DNA of 64,000 nucleotides from contig NZ_QSUN01000003.1 in the NCBI RefSeq assembly GCF_003438995.1, forward strand, positions 62,001 through 126,000, in the 5' to 3' direction. Position 1 is the stretch's first letter. Every line of letters begins with the position of its first letter. This DNA is from Bacteroides sp. OM05-12 (GTDB lineage: Bacteria > Bacteroidota > Bacteroidia > Bacteroidales > Bacteroidaceae). The notes below the pieces were generated by a model. The model had not been told where the DNA came from. It saw only the letters and a program-made list of their open reading frames with translations, and made no database searches. Made by a program: the position numbers and the translations under genes. Shown here piece by piece: positions 35,834 through 45,486 of the stretch.

Positions 35834-36409
35834 ATGAACAAACGATTCTGCTCTTTATCATTCCTATTTGTTGCGGGAGTCATTGCAGCCAATGCACAAT
35901 GGACATCTCAAGATTCACTGAAACTACAGAAGTTTCTATCAGGTGAGAAAGAACTAAAATTGAATGCAGAGGAAATAGGAAACATACGGCTAGAATCTCC
36001 ATCACTTGAAAAGCCATTCGATTTATCTCCGTTAATGGATACGGAGAAACCATCCTTGAAATTCAAGACAAATCTTCCAACTTACTTTACCGACAGCATT
36101 CCACGGAAAAGAAGAATATATCTGACATTGCATCCTTACGGCATTTTTACCGGATATGATGAGAATCCGGTCACAGGTCAATCTTACATATATCCAATGG
36201 CTGTAAAATTCAGTTTACGTAATGGACCGGTAAGGAATTATAAAGTTACCACACCTTTACCCGGAATCGGCGGCAGAGTATTAGCACCAATAGGTCCCGG
36301 AATAAGTTATTCTTTCTCTGCCGAAGATCTATTACAAAGAATCTTCAGCAAAAAAGGCAGGGCAAGACTGCATAATGCCGAGCACGCCAATGCTTGGAAA
36401 AACTACTAA
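35834..36409 (+). CDS. Secreted protein of unknown function (DUF4858-like)
   Basis: A 191-residue exported protein with signal peptide [22 protein letters not shown]. The mature part begins with a charged helical stretch ([20 protein letters not shown]). A Pro/Lys-rich middle follows with the phrase [17 protein letters not shown], then a Gly/Pro-rich end ([20 protein letters not shown]) and a basic helix. I think it belongs to the Bacteroidales DUF4858 family but am not certain. No membrane segment beyond the signal and no sorting tail. It has its own promoter and converges on the glycosidase gene at 36720, with a repeat array between them. Confidence 0.6.
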   Translation: MNKRFCSLSFLFVAGVIAANAQWTSQDSLKLQKFLSGEKELKLNAEEIGNIRLESPSLEKPFDLSPLMDTEKPSLKFKTNLPTYFTDSIPRKRRIYLTLHPYGIFTGYDENPVTGQSYIYPMAVKFSLRNGPVRNYKVTTPLPGIGGRVLAPIGPGISYSFSAEDLLQRIFSKKGRARLHNAEHANAWKNY

Positions 36410-36547
36410 AAACGGTGCATTCTCACTTGTTGGCGGTGGTGATTCTGTTGCTTGTGTTAATAAATTCGGGCATAATCCTCCCCATCGTTTTCTGTATATA
36501 CTTTACGCTTTTCACCTACTCACTTTGAGAATAAATAAGAAATGACC

Positions 36548-36677
36548 TTGATGTTTTTAAAAAGCATCAGGTTGATTGAAAAAAACATCAGGACGTTTGC
36601 AAACAAACATACGGTCCTTTGAAGACAAAGATACGGTCGATTGATTACAAACTCCTATCGTTTGCAAACAATCGACC
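36548..36677. repeat. Array C: six degenerate 21-22-nt tandem units with terminal hairpin
   Basis: Units start at 36548, 36570, 36591, 36612, 36634 and 36656 (22, 21, 21, 22, 22 and 22 nt). Recurring words are AAACAAACAT, CATCAGG and TACGGTC. The last two units frame a perfect 14-bp stem (GATACGGTCGATTG with CAATCGACCGTATC, about 36631-36644 and 36668-36681). It fills most of the 310-base gap between two converging genes; 36410-36547 holds nothing else I recognise. It is homologous to array A. Confidence 0.65.
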
Positions 36678-36719
36678 GTATCTTAATAAATCTAATATTC
36701 TACTCCTCTAGAAAGAGGA

Positions 36720-39383
36720 TTACATCCGGATCACTTTCAGATAATCAAGATTATAATCATTCGCGTTTTCTCTACCATGAGACATATTAAAATCGAATCC
36801 TCTATCCTCCGGATTAAACTTCAGGCTGACAGTATGACGTCCGGCTTTCAGTGCTCTCACTACATAATTTGAGTTCAACCATTTATTCCAATCGCCTGTA
36901 GCTTCGAGAATAAATGATCCGGCATCCTGATCATCAATATACACAGAACGAATTGCACAATAAGTACCATCCGGACCATGCCCGTTTGCACCGGAAAGAA
37001 CCAAAGCATAGTCTCCATCAGCCGGAACATCTATTGTAAAGACAAAATCAGCCGGTTTCGCACATAGATCTACAACGAAACCTCTTCCCGAATAATCGGA
37101 ATGAACATTACTAAAGGCTCCTCTAGAGACCGCATCTTCAGCTTCAAAAACATTCTGCCAATCAGTTTTGATAACCGGATTGGAACAATCTGATTTAAAT
37201 CCTTGCTTATCCATTGAATAAACGGAATAGAAACCATTTGATTCTCCGCTAAGATCATAAGGCAATGTTATCTCTTTGTCTGCAATATTTTTACCGCATA
37301 AGAAATAGCTTAAACCCGGTACTACTTCACAATTAATCATTTCCCCATCCTGCTCCAATACAGGTTCTACCGGAGACCAGTCTTTGCGAGGACCGGCTTG
37401 TACCAGATTCATTTTATTACTTGCCTTTTCGGTAGTCATTACAAGGTCAATCACATAATCTCCCTTTGCCGTTGACGGAAACAGATAAGGCATATTCTGC
37501 TCTTCTCCGTTTACCTTAATGCTCTTAACGGTATTTCCTTTTCCTGAGATATTTATACTCAGATTTGCATCCCGATAATGGAAATCAGCCAAAGACAACT
37601 TGCCATTTACCAGATCCGGAACAACCGGAGAAAAGACAATGCCTTCTTCCGTCATAGTCATTCCGAATAATACACGATAAACCATACTGATATAGGATGC
37701 CACCGACCATAACTGACGAGGAGAATTCAACGCCGTGCCACGATCGTATCCCGTATCATAAGTCATATTCTCCTTGTGGGTTAAAAACAACGCACCTGCT
37801 CTTATCAGAGACTTCATCATATGCTCCACAGCAGCAGAATTCTTGGCATCACGGGCTGCATACATATAAGGTGTTTGCCAAACCGGCCATACACTCTTAT
37901 TATGATAAGAAAAATCATCGGGAATGCTCGGATATAAAACCGCAGCTCCATAAGGATAAAGCGGGAAGTTCTCCACCATTCGGGTACTCTGTTCAGAAGT
38001 GGACACCCCTAAAATAGCAGCCAGACCATTTGACATTACCCCTACTCTCTGAGTAGACTTATATCCCATATATTCCGGATACAAATAACAAGTATAGCAA
38101 CCTTGCTTTTCATCCCAAAATCGTTTATTGATATTCTCTTTCACGATATTACAATACTTATCCCACATGGCAATCTCCTCGGACGGCTTGTTAATAATAC
38201 GTCCCGCAGTTCCCAAGAACTGATAAAAGAACTTATGCAACGCATTCGTACCACTGGAGAATGAATCTCCTATCACCGAATTAATAAACCAGTTAGGGTA
38301 AGTGTGTGTACGCCAATCCATCGAGCATGTCTCTCCCTTAAACAAGCCCACATTCGGGTCGAAAGCAACATGAATATCTTTCAATGCAGTATATTTCAAA
38401 CCATCATATACCGATTCCAGCCAAGTCTTATCTCCTGTATATAAATAGTATTCCCACGCTGCCATTGCCCATACGACACGATCTGTAGAAATAGGCCAAG
38501 AGCCTCCGCTACCAGTGTCCTGAAGAGCTTCTTTCGGATTCTGCAAAGTCTGCTTCTCCAAAGTCTTACGTGAAACTTCGGGAAGTATCCATGCATAAGA
38601 AAAATAAATACTGTATACCGCATCACGCGTCCAAGTATCAGGCCATAAAGCACCTGCCATAAATGTACTGTCCGTGCGCACATCCAACTGCATTTCTTCC
38701 AAAGCCATATTATAAAGTGCAACCAGCATCGGATTATTTTCGGCTGTAAAACGAGGGAAAGAAGATATATCTTTCTGTAATGTCCAACTGTTCTTACCAT
38801 GATAATCAGATACTATTTCCGTATCCGAAACAGCAACAGCTTCTCTTGTACCAAGGAAAGAAGCATCAACAACTTTCTCGGGAGTAATCGAAAAAGACAG
38901 GTCGGAACCATTCTCACGCACAATATTCCAATGTGAACTAAAATCTTCCACACGATTCGAAGCATCCATTACAACGCCGTTTTCTTTACGCGCCAAATGC
39001 AAATTTTTATCCGACGCATTATTCTCCAATGTATACCAGCCACAATTCTTTTGCGTTACAAAGTCAAAGCCCCCATATTGCCATTTCATCTTCTCCTGAT
39101 CTCCATCAGCAGAAGCAGCACAAACGACTTTACCTCCATCAAGCTGCAAATATTTCCCACTCTTCTTATTCTTTATCAGGAACTCTTCGCCGGGAGTACT
39201 CTCAATAATCCAAAGATATTCATCTCCGGAAGGTTCTACTGCAAAACAAAAAGATCCCTCTTTCTCACCCAGATATTCACCACTCTCCCTGTTTTGCAAA
39301 CTCCACTCGGAATAGATTTTCTCACTACGGCAAGAGATCATGGTAAATAGGACGAACAAACTAAAACATAGATATGATTTCAT
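36720..39383 (-). CDS. (alpha/alpha)6-barrel glycosidase lipoprotein with trefoil and carbohydrate-binding domains
   Basis: An 887-residue lipoprotein (MKSYLCFSLFVLFTMIS-C lipobox). Residues about 25-155 form a ricin/RICIN-like beta-trefoil (WSLQNRESGEYLGEKEGSF and FLIKNKKSGKYLQLDGG repeats). Residues about 200-610 form a six-hairpin glycosidase barrel with LWPDTWTRDAVYSIYFSYAW, SGGSWPISTDRVVWAMAAWE and WPVWQTPYMYAARDAKNSAA, similar in layout to GH63/GH37/debranching-enzyme catalytic domains. The C-terminal 140 residues (from VFEAEDAVSRGAF) are a CBM6/35-like module ending DYNLDYLKVIRM. I cannot assign the GH family firmly. As last gene of the leftward glucan locus, it should trim oligosaccharides at the cell surface or in the periplasm. 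A hairpin lies just upstream of its start. Confidence 0.7.
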   Translation of the reverse strand: MKSYLCFSLFVLFTMISCRSEKIYSEWSLQNRESGEYLGEKEGSFCFAVEPSGDEYLWIIESTPGEEFLIKNKKSGKYLQLDGGKVVCAASADGDQEKMKWQYGGFDFVTQKNCGWYTLENNASDKNLHLARKENGVVMDASNRVEDFSSHWNIVRENGSDLSFSITPEKVVDASFLGTREAVAVSDTEIVSDYHGKNSWTLQKDISSFPRFTAENNPMLVALYNMALEEMQLDVRTDSTFMAGALWPDTWTRDAVYSIYFSYAWILPEVSRKTLEKQTLQNPKEALQDTGSGGSWPISTDRVVWAMAAWEYYLYTGDKTWLESVYDGLKYTALKDIHVAFDPNVGLFKGETCSMDWRTHTYPNWFINSVIGDSFSSGTNALHKFFYQFLGTAGRIINKPSEEIAMWDKYCNIVKENINKRFWDEKQGCYTCYLYPEYMGYKSTQRVGVMSNGLAAILGVSTSEQSTRMVENFPLYPYGAAVLYPSIPDDFSYHNKSVWPVWQTPYMYAARDAKNSAAVEHMMKSLIRAGALFLTHKENMTYDTGYDRGTALNSPRQLWSVASYISMVYRVLFGMTMTEEGIVFSPVVPDLVNGKLSLADFHYRDANLSINISGKGNTVKSIKVNGEEQNMPYLFPSTAKGDYVIDLVMTTEKASNKMNLVQAGPRKDWSPVEPVLEQDGEMINCEVVPGLSYFLCGKNIADKEITLPYDLSGESNGFYSVYSMDKQGFKSDCSNPVIKTDWQNVFEAEDAVSRGAFSNVHSDYSGRGFVVDLCAKPADFVFTIDVPADGDYALVLSGANGHGPDGTYCAIRSVYIDDQDAGSFILEATGDWNKWLNSNYVVRALKAGRHTVSLKFNPEDRGFDFNMSHGRENANDYNLDYLKVIRM

Positions 39384-39401
39384 ATGAAAATAGAGTCTTG
39401 A

Positions 39402-39437
39402 CCGGAGGGCTGCTTTAAAAGAGGCAGCCCCAGCCGG
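39402..39437 (-). promoter_or_regulatory. Intercistronic GC-rich hairpin before the glycosidase gene
   Basis: GGGCTGC (39407-39413) pairs with GCAGCCC (39424-39430), extended by outer CCGG (39402-39405 and 39434-39437). It lies 19 bases before the ATG in the 128-base gap. It lacks a U-tract, so it is more likely an RNA-stability or partial-attenuation element than a full terminator. Confidence 0.5.
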
Positions 39438-39511
39438 AAAAGATTAATTATTATATTAGTAATGTATTTAATTCTTCTCTTTGTCGAAAAGGAATCTTAA
39501 TCATACCAAGA

Positions 39512-40636
39512 CTATCTCACAATAAGTTTCTTGGTTACAATATTATTTCCTGATTCAACACGAACATAATAGTTTCCTTTGCTCCAACCTTCAGCTTGTA
39601 CGGTGACATCTTTATCGGCAGAAACGGCTTTAATCAATTGTCCCATTACATTGTAAACTGAAATATTGGCATTATCGGAAGCTGTCTTTACTGTAAACGA
39701 AGTGTTTTCCACAATTATTGTAGGATAAACCGATACAGGTTCATCTTGTTTCATCGCATTAATACCGTTGACAGTACCCTTACCTATCTTCACACCGCGT
39801 ACACAAGTCGGATTAATCCCTGAAGGCATATCAAAAGTCAAATCAAAACTACCTCGTCCGCTTTTGCTATAACCATTATTTTCCGGTTTATCCGCACTAT
39901 GCAGGTTTACGCTGACCTCTTCATCATTTACCGAGCAAAGAGCCATATCATCATATCCATCACCATCTACATCAAGCAATACAGGAATGTCGTTTTTAGT
40001 TCCAAACTGCATATTAGCTATATCCTGATTGGCAAAGTCCGGAACCTTATGTTCGGTAGTAGAAGGAGTAAATGAACACAACCATGCACCCTTATCGTAT
40101 AAAACGACATCTGCCAGACCATCATTATTCATATCTCCTGCTAACAATGCATCCGTATCCGTAATACCAAAAGCTAGATTTACATCTGCAACATCTTCCA
40201 AAAAGAAATGCATCAGCCACCAAAGGCCATATTCATTATCACGACGAATAGCTACATCACCGATTCCGTCTCCATTAAAATCAGCGGTAAGAGCTTTATC
40301 TCCAACTGCCATACCATAAATAATATCTTGCGGATCAACAAAGTTGTTATTCCCATCATTATAATAGAATTTCCAATGAATAAGCTGATCTACAGAACAA
40401 GAACGATCTACTTCACACAAATCAAAATAACCGTCACCATTGGCATCGTATACAAAAACCTCGGATATAGCCACATCTTTTGTCTGAGTAGGAACTGTAA
40501 GGTCAATCTTACCATCCAAATCAAAATCAAACTGATAACCGGCTTCAGCAGACCAATACACAATACCGTCTTTATTCTGACCGTAAGAAAAAACGGTCAT
40601 TAAACTTACTAAAAATACAAGTGTTAACTTTTTCAT
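39512..40636 (-). CDS. FG-GAP repeat protein, T9SS cargo
   Basis: A 374-residue exported protein. The frame extends to a TTG at 40660, but the ATG at 40636 gives a clean signal (MKKLTLVFLVSLMTVFSYG-Q). The body (about residues 25-270) has repeated calcium-loop phrases typical of FG-GAP/VCBS propellers, such as YDANGDGYFDLCEVD, DFNGDGIGDVAIRRD, DMNNDGLADVVLYD and DVDGDGYDDMALC. The C-terminus is a T9SS domain (NISVYNVMGQLIKAVSADKD, KGNYYVRVESGNNIVTKKLI). It closely resembles the N-terminal domain of the upstream GH66-like protein and probably arose from it, or acts as a surface binding protein for the same glycan. It lies 45 bases after that gene. Confidence 0.8.
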   Translation of the reverse strand: MKKLTLVFLVSLMTVFSYGQNKDGIVYWSAEAGYQFDFDLDGKIDLTVPTQTKDVAISEVFVYDANGDGYFDLCEVDRSCSVDQLIHWKFYYNDGNNNFVDPQDIIYGMAVGDKALTADFNGDGIGDVAIRRDNEYGLWWLMHFFLEDVADVNLAFGITDTDALLAGDMNNDGLADVVLYDKGAWLCSFTPSTTEHKVPDFANQDIANMQFGTKNDIPVLLDVDGDGYDDMALCSVNDEEVSVNLHSADKPENNGYSKSGRGSFDLTFDMPSGINPTCVRGVKIGKGTVNGINAMKQDEPVSVYPTIIVENTSFTVKTASDNANISVYNVMGQLIKAVSADKDVTVQAEGWSKGNYYVRVESGNNIVTKKLIVR

Positions 40637-40681
40637 AACCATTAAATTTAAATTATACAATAATGAATCTATACTTCTTTT

Positions 40682-43600
40682 TTATCGGAATATTACCGAG
40701 GAATATAATTGATTGAAATGACGCTGCTCTACATCGTTAATCGTCAACAGATAAGCTCCCTGTGACAGTGTAGGAACATGACAGGAAAGAACCCCGTTAT
40801 TAAACTTAGTCCTGCTTTTATAGCAAATACGTCCTCCTAAATCTACCAACCGGACCTCATAAAGAGATTCTTCTTGCATCTCACCAGAAACAATCTGCAT
40901 ACAGCCCTCATCATCAAAATAAACACTTACGGCTTCATCTTTTTTTTTAATCGAATCGATACCGGAATATCCTTCCGACATAAAAATTAAATTGTCGTAA
41001 TCCGCACTATTACGGTCTACCGGTCCTAAGTGAACAGAGATGACTATGGCATTTGCCCAATCTTCTCCCCACAATTTCACCAAGTCTTGTTGAATATTTC
41101 TTTCATACTCTACCCACTCACCAACTATTGGTTTTACAGGAGTTAAAGTAAGATAAGCCAGTCCAGGCTGAGAATAACCTACACGATAGAATATATCCCT
41201 GGTTTCCCATACCGGAGAACTATCAGATGGTTTTATCAGACGGAAGCCAAACCAGCAAGCCGTAGTATTATTGGAACGAATAGCTATCTTGAATCGATTA
41301 AACTGATCTATAGGTACCCGTATCGCCCCATCAGAAGTAGTCGTAAAACGAATTATACCCGGAGTTACCTGCAATGCCCTTTCTCCGGCAAATGCATCCG
41401 TAATAATACTTGTCTGAGAGATATTACCATTATAATCATTAGCAACAATCAACGGTTCCTGGTCATCAAGAACAGAAACAGCATCACACTGCGCCGGACG
41501 CAAAGTTTCTCCTTTTGCATCATATTGGAATGGAAAAATATCAAATGACATTGCATCATCATCCATCTCATCCAGCATTCCGGAAGCATTATCCAAATTA
41601 AGTACTAAGGTTGCAAATGTATCAAGTGTCGGCAATGATACTTTTATTTTAGTCCCTTCCTTTACATAATTCACCTTCTGACGACCTTCCAGAGTTACAC
41701 AATAAAGATCAGTCGGAACAACATTTTCCGGTAACGTAAAAGAAACGCCAACTGCTCTGCTTTGCGGTGTAGCATTAACCGCATCCCAACGCAATTCAGT
41801 TGTAGTACCATAGTTGATCAGATTTATAATCATTGCATCAACCCGACGGGTACGTTTATCCCAACGTTTTTTCAGTTTTGCATAAACTCCTGCTATATTA
41901 TCATCCAACGACAAGTCCGAATTATTATAATCGGCAATCACATAAGCGTGATTAGAATAATAAAGATAACCTCCATAAGCCTCCGTAAATTCATTCCAAC
42001 GGGCAATGCGCTCAAGAACTTCCACCGGATAATTTACCGCATGAAAAGGAACCGGGTCAGTGAAGCCTGCTACTCCATCAACTACTTGTGCTGCCGGATA
42101 ACCACCTGCAGAAAGACAAGTAGCGAACTGATAATCAATATTCTGCTTCGGCCAACTTGTCTTCAAATTCATTTCTGCCGGAGGATAGAAGTTAGCAAAT
42201 ACAGGTTTATCCGGGTAACGCGACTTCGCTTCATAAATATCACGATAAAGATCCGTATATTTCGTTCCTGTACCAAAAGGCCAAAGTTCCATAAATTGAT
42301 GATTGGCTACCGCTCCTGTGGTATAATGAGGCACATTCCCGTTTGTTGACGGAAGCTGTAAAGCCGTAGTCGTCACATCCGCACGTTCACCTTTTACAGC
42401 TAAATCCAACCGGTTAACCAACGGTGCCATCTCATTCGAAAAATTGCAGGTAATAGAAGTCCCGTCACAAACATAACTATCAGGCAAGCCATACCAATCC
42501 CAACGATACCCGTCCCAATTATATTCTCTTTGAGCTTCTACAGCTTGGGAAACAAAATAGTCATTGAAATTCTTGTATGTATCTCCATTTATAATATACG
42601 GAGCATTCACCGATTCATTAGTGGACATCAAGTAGAGATAAGAACCTCCATAAGTTATAAAGCTACGATCAGCGGCATTACGCATCGCCCAATTAGGATA
42701 ATCATGTGCAAAAGCCGGAGTTGCGGCGTATATACCTGTATAACAAATAGAACGTCCACCAATACTACGGAACTTTTCAATTTTCTTTTTCATCATATCT
42801 TTGCTTGTCCAAAGACGATCATCACCTACATAGGTATTCCATGTCTCTGTTTGAGGAGCAATTTCCTCATGAGCTCTCATCCAGGGGTGATATTCCAATG
42901 TATTTATTCCTGCCGCTTTCAAATTATGTGCCCACTTATCCACATCCAAAGAATTATCAAAAATACATGTCCATCCATGACGTAGATTCACTTCTTTTCC
43001 CATTTCTTCCACTGTTGCCAAAGGAAGCGTTACCGGACGTGAATTATCCATATCTGCCGCCATAACACTCAAGACATCCGATACCGGTACAGTTATAGCA
43101 CGGTCAACAGCCCCAAAACCATTAATATCTGCATAATGCTCAAACCTTGGTTTATCTGCCGACCAGTAATTAATAAGAATCTGACCGGTTGAAGAACGAT
43201 AAAGTGCCATATCCGTATAGCCGTCTCCATTAAAATCACCGGTAAAAGGTATATCTTCCGCTGTACCAAAAATAACTCCATTAATGGCTAAAGGCATATC
43301 AAACTCCGGATATCCGGTCAAAGAAGAAAAGGCTACGTACCATGTCCCTGTAGAAGGACGATAAACAGCAATATCATCTATTCCATCACCGTTAAAGTCA
43401 CCGGCAAGCGGGATATCCCCCGGTAAGCCGAACTGACCTTTGGCATCGAAATTTCCCTCACAAGGGGAAAAATCGATATACCAAGTAGCCAGCGCTCCTG
43501 AACCCGACCGCATAACAGCGATGTCACTTTTTCCATCACCATTAAAATCACCGACAACACATTTGTCTGCTTCACTAACTCCAAAACTAATCGGGCTTTC

Positions 43601-43876
43601 TTCAATCCAATTACCTTTACCTTTATTTATTTTCCATACCCATTGGATGTTTTCACTATCTAATTTAATTTCACAAAGATCCGCCAAACCGTCCCCGTCA
43701 TAATCGCCAACGCATGCTCCCCCTAGGAAAGAGGCATCTACCGTCTGCGAAATATGAGCTTGACTACCGATATCAAAAGACCACCCTGACCGGGTTCTAT
43801 AAACCAAATCATCATGGGCATTTATCGACAAAAACAAACATAGCAACCCTGAGGACATCAATATTTTCTTTTTCAT
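40682..43876 (-). CDS. GH66 (dextranase)-like surface glycosidase with FG-GAP repeats and T9SS tail
   Basis: A 1064-residue exported enzyme. The signal (MKKKILMSSGLLCLFLSINA) is followed by FG-GAP repeats (about residues 40-265; DYDGDGLADLCEI, DFNGDGKSDIAVMRS). A TIM-barrel region starts near LRHGWTCIFDNSLDVDKWAH and contains EYNWDGYRWDWYG, whose Asp fits the GH66 nucleophile, and NHQFMELWPFG, whose Glu fits the acid/base. A strand with KPVFANFYPP and a C-terminal beta domain with DAMIINLINYG also follow the GH66 pattern. A jelly-roll-like domain (about 800-980) and a T9SS tail (YEVRLVDLGGRICYKSRTK, QGAYLLTINDVEQR) complete it. GH66 members cut alpha-1,6-glucans or make cyclic isomaltooligosaccharides, so this is the best clue to the locus substrate. 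GH66 rests on motif resemblance, not a search. Confidence 0.65.
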   Translation of the reverse strand: MKKKILMSSGLLCLFLSINAHDDLVYRTRSGWSFDIGSQAHISQTVDASFLGGACVGDYDGDGLADLCEIKLDSENIQWVWKINKGKGNWIEESPISFGVSEADKCVVGDFNGDGKSDIAVMRSGSGALATWYIDFSPCEGNFDAKGQFGLPGDIPLAGDFNGDGIDDIAVYRPSTGTWYVAFSSLTGYPEFDMPLAINGVIFGTAEDIPFTGDFNGDGYTDMALYRSSTGQILINYWSADKPRFEHYADINGFGAVDRAITVPVSDVLSVMAADMDNSRPVTLPLATVEEMGKEVNLRHGWTCIFDNSLDVDKWAHNLKAAGINTLEYHPWMRAHEEIAPQTETWNTYVGDDRLWTSKDMMKKKIEKFRSIGGRSICYTGIYAATPAFAHDYPNWAMRNAADRSFITYGGSYLYLMSTNESVNAPYIINGDTYKNFNDYFVSQAVEAQREYNWDGYRWDWYGLPDSYVCDGTSITCNFSNEMAPLVNRLDLAVKGERADVTTTALQLPSTNGNVPHYTTGAVANHQFMELWPFGTGTKYTDLYRDIYEAKSRYPDKPVFANFYPPAEMNLKTSWPKQNIDYQFATCLSAGGYPAAQVVDGVAGFTDPVPFHAVNYPVEVLERIARWNEFTEAYGGYLYYSNHAYVIADYNNSDLSLDDNIAGVYAKLKKRWDKRTRRVDAMIINLINYGTTTELRWDAVNATPQSRAVGVSFTLPENVVPTDLYCVTLEGRQKVNYVKEGTKIKVSLPTLDTFATLVLNLDNASGMLDEMDDDAMSFDIFPFQYDAKGETLRPAQCDAVSVLDDQEPLIVANDYNGNISQTSIITDAFAGERALQVTPGIIRFTTTSDGAIRVPIDQFNRFKIAIRSNNTTACWFGFRLIKPSDSSPVWETRDIFYRVGYSQPGLAYLTLTPVKPIVGEWVEYERNIQQDLVKLWGEDWANAIVISVHLGPVDRNSADYDNLIFMSEGYSGIDSIKKKDEAVSVYFDDEGCMQIVSGEMQEESLYEVRLVDLGGRICYKSRTKFNNGVLSCHVPTLSQGAYLLTINDVEQRHFNQLYSSVIFR

Positions 43877-43941
43877 GTTCTTATCTTATTGGAGAGCCAT
43901 TGGCTTATGGCTCTCTACTACTATTAATAAATGATTTTGCC

Positions 43942-45474
43942 TTAATATCCCGGATTATTCGGTCTTAAATTAGGATTCGCATCAATATCATCCATTGGTA
44001 CAGGTAACAATAAATGCTTCGGAGTAGTGAAATTGGTTTTACCTATACTATGGAAGAACTTCTTCGCATACTCACCATTTTCATCGTAACGAATCAAATC
44101 GAACCAACGATGTCCACCTTCAAAGGCAAGTTCCATACGACGTTCATGACGAATAATTTCTCTCAACTCGGCTTGATCTTCCGTATCCACATTCGGTAAG
44201 CCCGCTCTGGCACGAACACGATTTAACGGTCCGCCTTCTTCATAAGAAGTTGCAGGTGCACATGCTTCTTTGGTATGTCCTGTTTCATTCAAAGCCTCTG
44301 CATACATGAGCAATACATCCGCATAGCGAAGTACCGGAAAATTAAGAGGACTATCCATTGCACGATCCTGACCTATATCTTCACACAAGAACTTCTTAAC
44401 ATTATGACCGGTCTGTGAGCATGAAGGATCATAAGACCATCCTTTATACTGATCACCTTGACACCACACAGAAACTTTCTTACGCAAATCTCCTGGTTCA
44501 TAAGAATCAACAAATTCCTGGTAAACGGCAAACCAACCGAAGTTACCCCATCTACCACCAATAGCGATAGGAGCCAAAGGAGCCAAATAATCATTATGCC
44601 AAGCACCTTGTCCCAGAATATCGAACTCCGCATAAGTCGTTACATCTTTCTCATATTGTACTTCAAACAGACTTTCCGGACCATTCTCGCGCGAATAATC
44701 AAAATTCCAGTCATACTTCTTATTCAATGAATAAACATTCAAAGTTTCCAGTTCTTCAATCGTCGAGATGGTATCATCATATCTTTTCAACGTTAAATAA
44801 ACTTTGGCTAATAACCCTAAAGAAGCTCCCTTCGTAGCACGACCTATATCAGAAGATTGTTCATATTGCGCGGGCAACAGAGATGCCGCATCTTTCAAAT
44901 CCTGTATAATTAACTCGTAAATCTGTTCCTTAGGAGCTCGATGAACCTGCAAATCATGTGCAGCCGTTTGTTGAATTTTAATCAAAGGAACATCACCGAA
45001 TAAACGAACCAGATTGAAATAATACAAGGCACGCAAGAAATGAGCTTCACCTTTATATTGAATAATTTTATCCGGATCTACGTGAACAGCATTATCTACA
45101 TTATTCAAAATCCAATTCGTACGGCTAATTCCTGCCCACGGTCCACGCCATAGTTCCTTAGCACCGGAATTATCACTGGTTGTTATAAAATTAGCTAATT
45201 GAGTCGTCTCCAACCCATTGCCTCCGGCTTCATTTCCTACACTACCTTCACCTGCCACTATATCAAGAGTCCACATACGGAGGTTATACATATACGAACT
45301 TTGTAATCGCTGATACATTGAATTAACTCCACTTTCAATTTCTTCAGCAGTACCTTTCTCAAAGAAATTATCAGTAATAATCTGATCATTGGGTAATATC
45401 TCCAATTTATCCATACAACTCTGATTGCAGAGCGATAATCCTAAAAAGGTGAATATATAAATATACTTTTTCAT
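43942..45474 (-). CDS. SusD/RagB-type starch-binding-like outer-membrane lipoprotein
   Basis: A 510-residue lipoprotein (MKKYIYIFTFLGLSLCNQS-C, with an Asp-rich or acidic residue soon after). It shows the SusD pattern: an N-terminal LPNDQIITDNFFEKGTAEEIE segment, helical TPR-like units including AHFLRALYYFNLVRLFGDVP, and the C-terminal LLMYAEALNETGH, LNRVRARAGLPN and RRMELAFEGGHRWFDLIRYD motifs. SusD proteins cap the SusC pore and bind glycan. It starts 12 bases after the SusC stop, forming the standard pair. Confidence 0.95.
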   Translation of the reverse strand: MKKYIYIFTFLGLSLCNQSCMDKLEILPNDQIITDNFFEKGTAEEIESGVNSMYQRLQSSYMYNLRMWTLDIVAGEGSVGNEAGGNGLETTQLANFITTSDNSGAKELWRGPWAGISRTNWILNNVDNAVHVDPDKIIQYKGEAHFLRALYYFNLVRLFGDVPLIKIQQTAAHDLQVHRAPKEQIYELIIQDLKDAASLLPAQYEQSSDIGRATKGASLGLLAKVYLTLKRYDDTISTIEELETLNVYSLNKKYDWNFDYSRENGPESLFEVQYEKDVTTYAEFDILGQGAWHNDYLAPLAPIAIGGRWGNFGWFAVYQEFVDSYEPGDLRKKVSVWCQGDQYKGWSYDPSCSQTGHNVKKFLCEDIGQDRAMDSPLNFPVLRYADVLLMYAEALNETGHTKEACAPATSYEEGGPLNRVRARAGLPNVDTEDQAELREIIRHERRMELAFEGGHRWFDLIRYDENGEYAKKFFHSIGKTNFTTPKHLLLPVPMDDIDANPNLRPNNPGY

Positions 45475-45486
45475 AGTCTTATATTA

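Noticed and set aside
41762..42349. 195-codon plus-strand frame opposite the GH66-like gene
   Set aside because: Shadow of a conserved barrel region; no promoter or ribosome site.
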